Below, piece after piece: positions 53,213 to 57,598 of a stretch of 57,598 nt of DNA; position 1 is the stretch's first letter; every line of letters begins with the position of its first letter. A program made the position numbers and the translations under genes. Source of the DNA: Bacteroidetes bacterium 4572_112. GTDB lineage: Bacteria > Bacteroidota > Bacteroidia > Bacteroidales > UBA1556. The notes below the pieces were generated by a model. The model did not search any database. It was not told where the DNA came from and worked only from the letters and a program-made list of their open reading frames with translations. The DNA lies in assembly GCA_002254285.1 (NCBI GenBank), contig NIUZ01000002.1, positions 1 through 57,598 on the forward strand, given 5' to 3'.

Positions 53213-54454
53213 ATGAGATATTTATATAGTTTTTCCATCAGAATATATGCTGTTTTGCTGAAAATAGCATCACTTTTTGTGCCTAAAGCAAAAAAATGGG
53301 TTGATGGTAGAAAGAATATCTTTGACAAAATAAAAGCGGAAGTTGAGCCTGGCAATATTGTATGGTTTCATGCTGCATCGGTTGGCGAATTTGAGCAAGC
53401 ACGTCCTCTGATTGAAGTTTTAAAGAATGATTACCCTAACAAAAAAATACTTATAACTTTCTTTTCGCCATCGGGTTACGAGCTTCGTAAGGATTATGAG
53501 CTTGCCGATTATGTATTTTATCTTCCAATAGATACTCCTCAAAATGCATTTAAATTTTTAGAGGCTATAAAGCCCGAAACTGTGTTTTTTATTAAATATG
53601 AATTCTGGTTTAATTATATAAATGAGATTCATTCTCGCCTTATTCCCCTATATCTTGTTTCTGGAATTTTTAGAGAAAAACAGCACTTTTTTAAGTGGTA
53701 CGGAAGCTGGTTTGCCAAGCATCTACCTATGTTTAAGCATATTTATGTGCAAGATAAAGCTTCTGCAAAACTATTGGGTTCGCTAAAGGCTCGCAATTTT
53801 AGTATTAGTGGCGATACTCGTTTTGATAGGGTATATCAAAATACGCTTTCCGTTCAGCCTTACGATACTGTTGCGCATTTTGTGGGCGATAGTAAAATAC
53901 TGTTGGCAGGCAGCAGCTGGCCTCAAGATGAGGATTTACTAATAAGATATCTTATCAATACTGAGCAGAATATTAAACTGATAATTGCCCCTCATGAGAT
54001 TCATGAAAATCACCTTATTTCCATAGAAAAAAGTTTTAGGGATTTTAATCCTATCCGATGGTCGCAGCACCAAAGTAAGGATGATGATTTGCAAAATTCC
54101 AAGGTTTTAATTATCGATTCTGTGGGTAAACTTATGCACCTTTATCAGTATGCTGATGTGGCCTATATTGGTGGTGGTTTTGGTGTTGGTATTCATAATA
54201 TACTTGAGGCCGCTTGCTTCGGAAAACCCATTGCATTTGGACCCAATTATCAAAAATTTAAAGAGGCTCGCGATCTTATTGAGCTTAAGGGAGCTTTTAG
54301 CATTAGCAACTATAGTGAACTAAAAGATGTTTTGGATAAGCTATTTATTGATAGTGAAATTCTGAAACAGAAATCAGATGTTTGTCTGAAATATATAAAA
54401 GATAATATTGGCGCTACAGAGATAATAATGAAGGAATATTCGTCACCAGAATAG
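53213..54454 (+). CDS. waaA: 3-deoxy-D-manno-octulosonic acid (Kdo) transferase
   Basis: 413 residues, GT30 glycosyltransferase adding Kdo to lipid A precursor at the inner membrane. N-terminal anchor (FSIRIYAVLLKIASLFV), then VWFHAASVGEFEQARPLIE with the conserved catalytic Glu, ISGDTRFDRVY and the C-terminal nucleotide-sugar motif YIGGGFGVGIHNILEAA followed by GKPIAFGPNYQKF. Length and motifs are normal. It shares direction and short spacing with the beta-barrel and ABC genes. Confidence 0.93.
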   Translation: MRYLYSFSIRIYAVLLKIASLFVPKAKKWVDGRKNIFDKIKAEVEPGNIVWFHAASVGEFEQARPLIEVLKNDYPNKKILITFFSPSGYELRKDYELADYVFYLPIDTPQNAFKFLEAIKPETVFFIKYEFWFNYINEIHSRLIPLYLVSGIFREKQHFFKWYGSWFAKHLPMFKHIYVQDKASAKLLGSLKARNFSISGDTRFDRVYQNTLSVQPYDTVAHFVGDSKILLAGSSWPQDEDLLIRYLINTEQNIKLIIAPHEIHENHLISIEKSFRDFNPIRWSQHQSKDDDLQNSKVLIIDSVGKLMHLYQYADVAYIGGGFGVGIHNILEAACFGKPIAFGPNYQKFKEARDLIELKGAFSISNYSELKDVLDKLFIDSEILKQKSDVCLKYIKDNIGATEIIMKEYSSPE

Positions 54455-54499
54455 ATTTATTATTATTGCCAAATACGAATTAACTAATAAGTAATCAGC

Positions 54500-55249
54500 A
54501 TGATACGTATTGAAAATCTTGAGAAATCATATGTCAATAAATTGGTTATTGATAAATTAAATCTTGAGCTTAATAAAGGAATGATTTACTCATTATTGGG
54601 TAAAAATGGAGTAGGTAAAAGCACTCTTATCAATATTATTATGGATATAATTCCTACTAATGCAGGTAATGTGTTTATTAATGATACTCCCCATAACGAA
54701 ATTACTAAGGAGCAGAAATCCAAAATTGGTTTCATAGGCGAAAATCTTGCTATTATTGATGAACTTAGTGGCAAAGATTTCCTAAAATTTATTGGTAAAA
54801 TTTACGGAATTGCTAATAATATTCTCGAAAAACGGATTAATGATTTAACATCATATTTTTTCGAAAATAGTGATGACATTAATAAAAGCATCTCTGGTTA
54901 TTCCACAGGAATGCGCAAGAAAATTGCTTTCTGTGCTGCAGTAATTCACACTCCTGAAATTCTTATTCTCGACGAACCATTCTCTGGCCTTGATCCTCTT
55001 GTGGCAAATCAGATGACAGCTTTCCTTCAGCAATACAAAAGAGACGATAGGTTGATATTTATATCGTCGCATGATTTAAATTATGTTGAGAAAATAGCTA
55101 CACATATTGGTGTGCTTGATAACGAACTGCTTGTTTTCAATGCCTCCATGGAGGATTTTACCCATAATGGGCTTAACTCATTGGATAATGCTTTGCTCAA
55201 AATACTGAAGCCCAACGATAGCGAACTTTCAAAAATTGATTGGCTATGA
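54500..55249 (+). CDS. ABC transporter ATP-binding protein
   Basis: 249 residues: Walker A GKNGVGKSTL (~33-42), Q-loop region GFIGENLAIIDELSG, signature SGYSTGMRKKIAF (~135-147), Walker B ILILDEPFSGLDP (~155-167) and the H-loop His in IFISSHDLNYVE. It belongs to the ABC-2/CcmA-like exporter group. Its TGA stop overlaps the ATG of the permease gene (ATGA), the usual coupling for a transporter pair. Confidence 0.92.
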   Translation: MIRIENLEKSYVNKLVIDKLNLELNKGMIYSLLGKNGVGKSTLINIIMDIIPTNAGNVFINDTPHNEITKEQKSKIGFIGENLAIIDELSGKDFLKFIGKIYGIANNILEKRINDLTSYFFENSDDINKSISGYSTGMRKKIAFCAAVIHTPEILILDEPFSGLDPLVANQMTAFLQQYKRDDRLIFISSHDLNYVEKIATHIGVLDNELLVFNASMEDFTHNGLNSLDNALLKILKPNDSELSKIDWL

Positions 55250-56420
55250 TTTGGTTTTTATTGAAGAAAAAACTGATTTTGCGATGATTTATGCGGCTTT
55301 ATTTTTTATTACAATCTCGCGAACATTCATCCCTTCGTATAATCCTTTAAAGTTAGAGTTCCCAAATTATTACCCTATTTCGGTATTTCAAAAGTATAGC
55401 CTATCACTTTTAGGCGACTATATTAAGCCATTCTTTTTTTATATGTTGTCATTTATTCTTACGGCAACTTTCTTTCGCGAAAATGCAGATTTCAATTTTC
55501 TAGCAACAGCTTTTGCCTATTTGATATTGGGAAATATTGTTCGTCAGAATATACAATATGTTATAGATTTTAAGCTTACTAAAAATGCTTATTTGGCGTC
55601 CTTTATAGCCATAGGCTTAATTATTATAGCAAGTATAAATATTGCTTTTTCATTTTTAGATGGAGTGCTTATTAGTTGGCTTTTGGTAGTATTATTCTTT
55701 CTTTTGGGATATTATCAGCATTACTCAATTATTGATGAGCGAAAGTCGAGTATTGCCAATAGCTCGTCAAAACGGGGAATAAACTTCAAGCTTATTGTCA
55801 ATAATAAAAAGGCTAGGATGCTTATAATTGTTGGCTTATTCTTCAAAATAATTGTAATAGTAGTATTAATAATTCAAGCATATAAGGGTAAAGAACTTCT
55901 AGTTGATAATATACCAATAATGTGGCTTTTCATAACTCCACTGGCATTTTTCACTTATTTTTATAATAATATTTGGGCGTTTTGGCCTAGCCTAATGGTA
56001 AATATGGAGCTACGCAATGGTGATTATTATCAGATGATAAAGCAGGGTTTACAGCTTATGAAATTCCCTTTGCTTATTGATTTTATTTTAGCTTTGCCAT
56101 TATTATATATCTTTAGCGACAAGCTAGTTTTTATAAGTTTATTCTATATTACATCGGTGGTGTTTTTGGTGAGTTTTTCGTTTTTTTGGTCGGCATTACT
56201 TCCCATAAAAGTAAAAAAGGTATTTCAGCGCAAAGGAGCTACTAATATGTGGTCTTCTATGGCTACAATGCTTGCTATAGCAATATTAGCACTTATGCAA
56301 GTCAACGCATGGTTTTATATAATATCACCTTTTTTCTTGGCCATGAGCGCTGCTGCAATATGGTTCTCCAAAGATATTTATAGAGACAATAAGCATAAAA
56401 TTTATGAGAAGATAATGTGA
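55246..56420 (+). pseudogene. ABC-2 type permease (DUF5687-like) with N-terminal deletion
   Basis: The ATG at 55246, overlapping the ATPase stop, opens MIWFLLKKKLILR and then TGA (55285-55287). A second frame, readable from 55236 or ATG 55284, continues MIYAALFFITISRTFIPSYN and runs 379 codons to 56420 with about nine helices. The first segment looks like the cytosolic start of such permeases, the second like the middle of one; ~80-90 residues with the first helices seem to be missing and the frame is broken. An independent initiation at 55284 could give a shortened permease. Confidence 0.65.
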
Positions 56421-56474
56421 TTAAAGGGTGTTAGTTAGTTTTATTCTTCACTCTTCACAAAGCCAAAGATAAAT

Positions 56475-56522
56475 AAAAAAAGTGGCACAGAATTCATTAC
56501 AAATTCACATGCCACTTTTTTA
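56475..56522 (+). terminator. terminator after the permease
   Basis: AAAAAGTGGCA and TGCCACTTTTTT form an 11-bp stem closing a 23-base loop. Confidence 0.75.
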
Positions 56523-56550
56523 AGTGTTTATTCGTTTAATCGTTGATTTG

Positions 56551-56690
56551 CCTGCCTGTCGGCAGACAGGTTTAATTGGATGTTGTCACCCTCTTAAATC
56601 TTAAATCCTAGCCCTTTATCCTTCTCCTTTTTCCTAGTACTCTATCCTTTTTCCTCCTGAGTTTACCGAAGGATCCTTTATCCTTGTTTA
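56551..56690. repeat. mosaic repeat: CCTGYC hairpin, CCT words and the 22-base TCCTCCTGAG module
   Basis: Hairpin CCTGCCTGTCGGCAGACAGG (56551-56570), CCT words at 56607, 56613, 56620, 56626, 56633, 56646, 56653 (alternating 6 and 7 bases), and 56652-56673, the exact inverse of 27399-27420. It reaches the stop of the FKBP gene. Confidence 0.7.
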
Positions 56691-57305
56691 GTGACTACAA
56701 CCACATCCGCCACCTTGGCCTTGCCCCGAGCCTTTATTGTCGCAGCTATCATCTTCGCAACCACATTCGTGATCGCTACCGCCATCTGTTGAGCATGATC
56801 CGTCTCCAGAACCGCATCCACATGAATGTGCCGGTGGGTTAAGCTCATCGTAAGTTGCCTCACGTACTGCTTGTACTGCTCCTTCAAAGTATAAAGTTTT
56901 GCCTGCCAATGGGTGATTGAAATCCATAATTACAGTGTCGCCAACAACCTCTTTTACAGTTCCTGTCATTTTATTACCTCTGCCATCTTGCATAGGTACT
57001 TGATTTCCTACATTAAGTAAGCCATCAGGAGTTTCTCCGTTATGAGCAAACATTTCTGTTTTAAGCTCCACAATTTTTGCGTCGTTATATTCGCCATAAG
57101 ATGCTCCACTAGGAATAGTGAAAGCAAATTTGTCTTCTACACCTAAGCCCGAAAGGTTTTCTTCAAAAGCAGGAAGTAGGTTGCCAATACCAAAGATAAA
57201 TTCCAATGGTCTGTCTGCATCAATTGTTTCGATTACTTCTCCCTCAGCATTATCAACTTTAAGTGAGTATGTTATTGAGGCGTATTTATTTTTATCTATT
57301 ATCAT
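56688..57305 (-). CDS. SlyD-like FKBP peptidyl-prolyl isomerase with Cys/His-rich tail
   Basis: 205 residues. The FKBP core is split by an inserted IF domain in SlyD fashion: ASITYSLKVDNAEGEV, PLEFIFGIGNLLPAFEENL, then IPSGASYGEYN, the flap VGNQVPMQDGRG and GDTVIMDFNHPLAGKTLYF. After the core comes a ~45-residue tail very rich in Cys, His, Asp and Gly (HSCGCGSGDGSC, HECGCEDDSCD, GGGCGCSH). This suggests nickel or zinc binding as for E. coli SlyD. Start 57305 is preferred; the longer frame begins inside the -7 box. Confidence 0.88.
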   Translation of the reverse strand: MIIDKNKYASITYSLKVDNAEGEVIETIDADRPLEFIFGIGNLLPAFEENLSGLGVEDKFAFTIPSGASYGEYNDAKIVELKTEMFAHNGETPDGLLNVGNQVPMQDGRGNKMTGTVKEVVGDTVIMDFNHPLAGKTLYFEGAVQAVREATYDELNPPAHSCGCGSGDGSCSTDGGSDHECGCEDDSCDNKGSGQGQGGGCGCSH

Positions 57306-57332
57306 AATCTTCTGTTCTAATATTATTTCGCG

Positions 57333-57340
57333 CAAAAATA
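57333..57340 (-). promoter_or_regulatory. -7 element TATTTTTG of the FKBP gene
   Basis: Exact TAnnTTTG match on the minus strand, 27 bases upstream of the ATG. Confidence 0.5.
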
Positions 57341-57494
57341 AACAAATAGCTAATTGCAGAAGGTTAAATTTTTGAAATATTTTTTTCTTAATGAAACCAC
57401 ATAAGGCACATAAGAAGGTTAGATAACAGAGAGTTTATGGATTTAAAGTATTAAGTATGATTATTGGTTGTTATAGGTCCAACTTTTTTTTAAA

Positions 57495-57598
57495 TTAGCC
57501 TTTAGCCTTTAGCCTTTAGCCTTTAGCCTTTAGCCTTTAGCCTTTAGCCTTTAGCCTTTAGCCTTTAGCCTTTAGCCTTTAGCCTTTAGCCTTTAGCC
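57495..57598 (+). repeat. TTTAGCC heptamer tandem array (14 full units plus partial), runs off the window
   Basis: From 57501 the sequence is an uninterrupted (TTTAGCC)14, preceded by a partial unit; it continues past the window end. Degenerate relatives lie at 34933-34981 and, inverted, at 47024-47065. Confidence 0.97.

Noticed and set aside
57495..57598. Bacterial telomere at a linear chromosome end
   Set aside because: Unit resembles a telomere repeat, but related decayed arrays lie inside the window and nothing shows a chromosome end; the window edge is arbitrary.
1..57598. tRNA, rRNA or known riboswitch
   Set aside because: No cloverleaf with TTCRA arm, no rRNA-like conserved stretch and no riboswitch core was recognised by eye; a covariance-model scan would settle this.

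Overview
The window reads as a low-GC chromosome segment of a Bacteroidota bacterium, most like the marine/sediment Bacteroidales-Marinilabiliales group. Grounds seen in the sequence: several secreted proteins end in type IX secretion (T9SS, Por) sorting tails, gene starts are preceded by the Bacteroidota -7 element TAnnTTTG, lipoproteins carry short signal peptides ending in Cys, and families typical of the phylum occur (DUF4836, DUF4292, DUF3109, M23/EnvC, PH-domain pairs, WaaA). TGA is used as a stop. No rRNA, tRNA, CRISPR array, transposase or phage gene was recognised.

Layout. 1-8053: secreted adhesin-like T9SS protein (cut by the window edge), agmatine deiminase, Nif3/zinc-ribbon pair, an unknown gene and a UDP-sugar dehydrogenase. 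8242-20117: a DUF4836 lipoprotein, acyl-ACP thioesterase, and DNA repair/translation genes (ssb, recJ-rsgA-mfd, rlmH, a broken spoT). 20236-25656: nuclease-like EEP protein, thioredoxin, TPR and DUF4292 lipoproteins, EnvC-like protein. 25887-35885: T9SS protein with a frameshift, LOG/kinase/dCMP-deaminase operon, polysaccharide deacetylase, VOC protein, TPR protein, MFS carrier, HhH protein. 36199-42197: DMT exporter, then isocitrate dehydrogenase, HD protein, PrsW protease and aconitase. 42274-46975: PH-domain pair, a HigBA toxin-antitoxin module, methyltransferase, membrane protein plus XRE regulator. 47159-57305: DUF3109, RecD-like helicase, proline dehydrogenase, DUF4870, M48 protease, beta-barrel, WaaA, ABC exporter, SlyD-like FKBP.

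Two patterns stand out. First, the long intergenic stretches hold tandem arrays of short 'words' with a fixed core and a variable remainder, repeated at an exact 7- or 8-base period: CAGTnnn facing ACTGnnn, GAATnnn, TTTAGCC, AATGRTnY and TAAATTGn, plus CCTnnn(n) arrays mixed with small hairpin modules that recur across the window. Second, an unusual number of genes are damaged. spoT, a dNMP/dephospho-CoA-kinase-like gene and an ABC permease each seem to have lost an internal segment with loss of frame; a DJ-1 gene lacks its 3' half; a threonine-aldolase gene survives only as about 40 codons; one T9SS gene has a single-base frameshift; the HigB toxin has a Trp-to-TGA stop; and agmatine deiminase has a signal-peptide-like leader with no start codon. 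The TA module is bracketed by two copies of the same 50-base terminator, as if it had been inserted there. Family assignments are from memory of conserved motifs; no database search was run.
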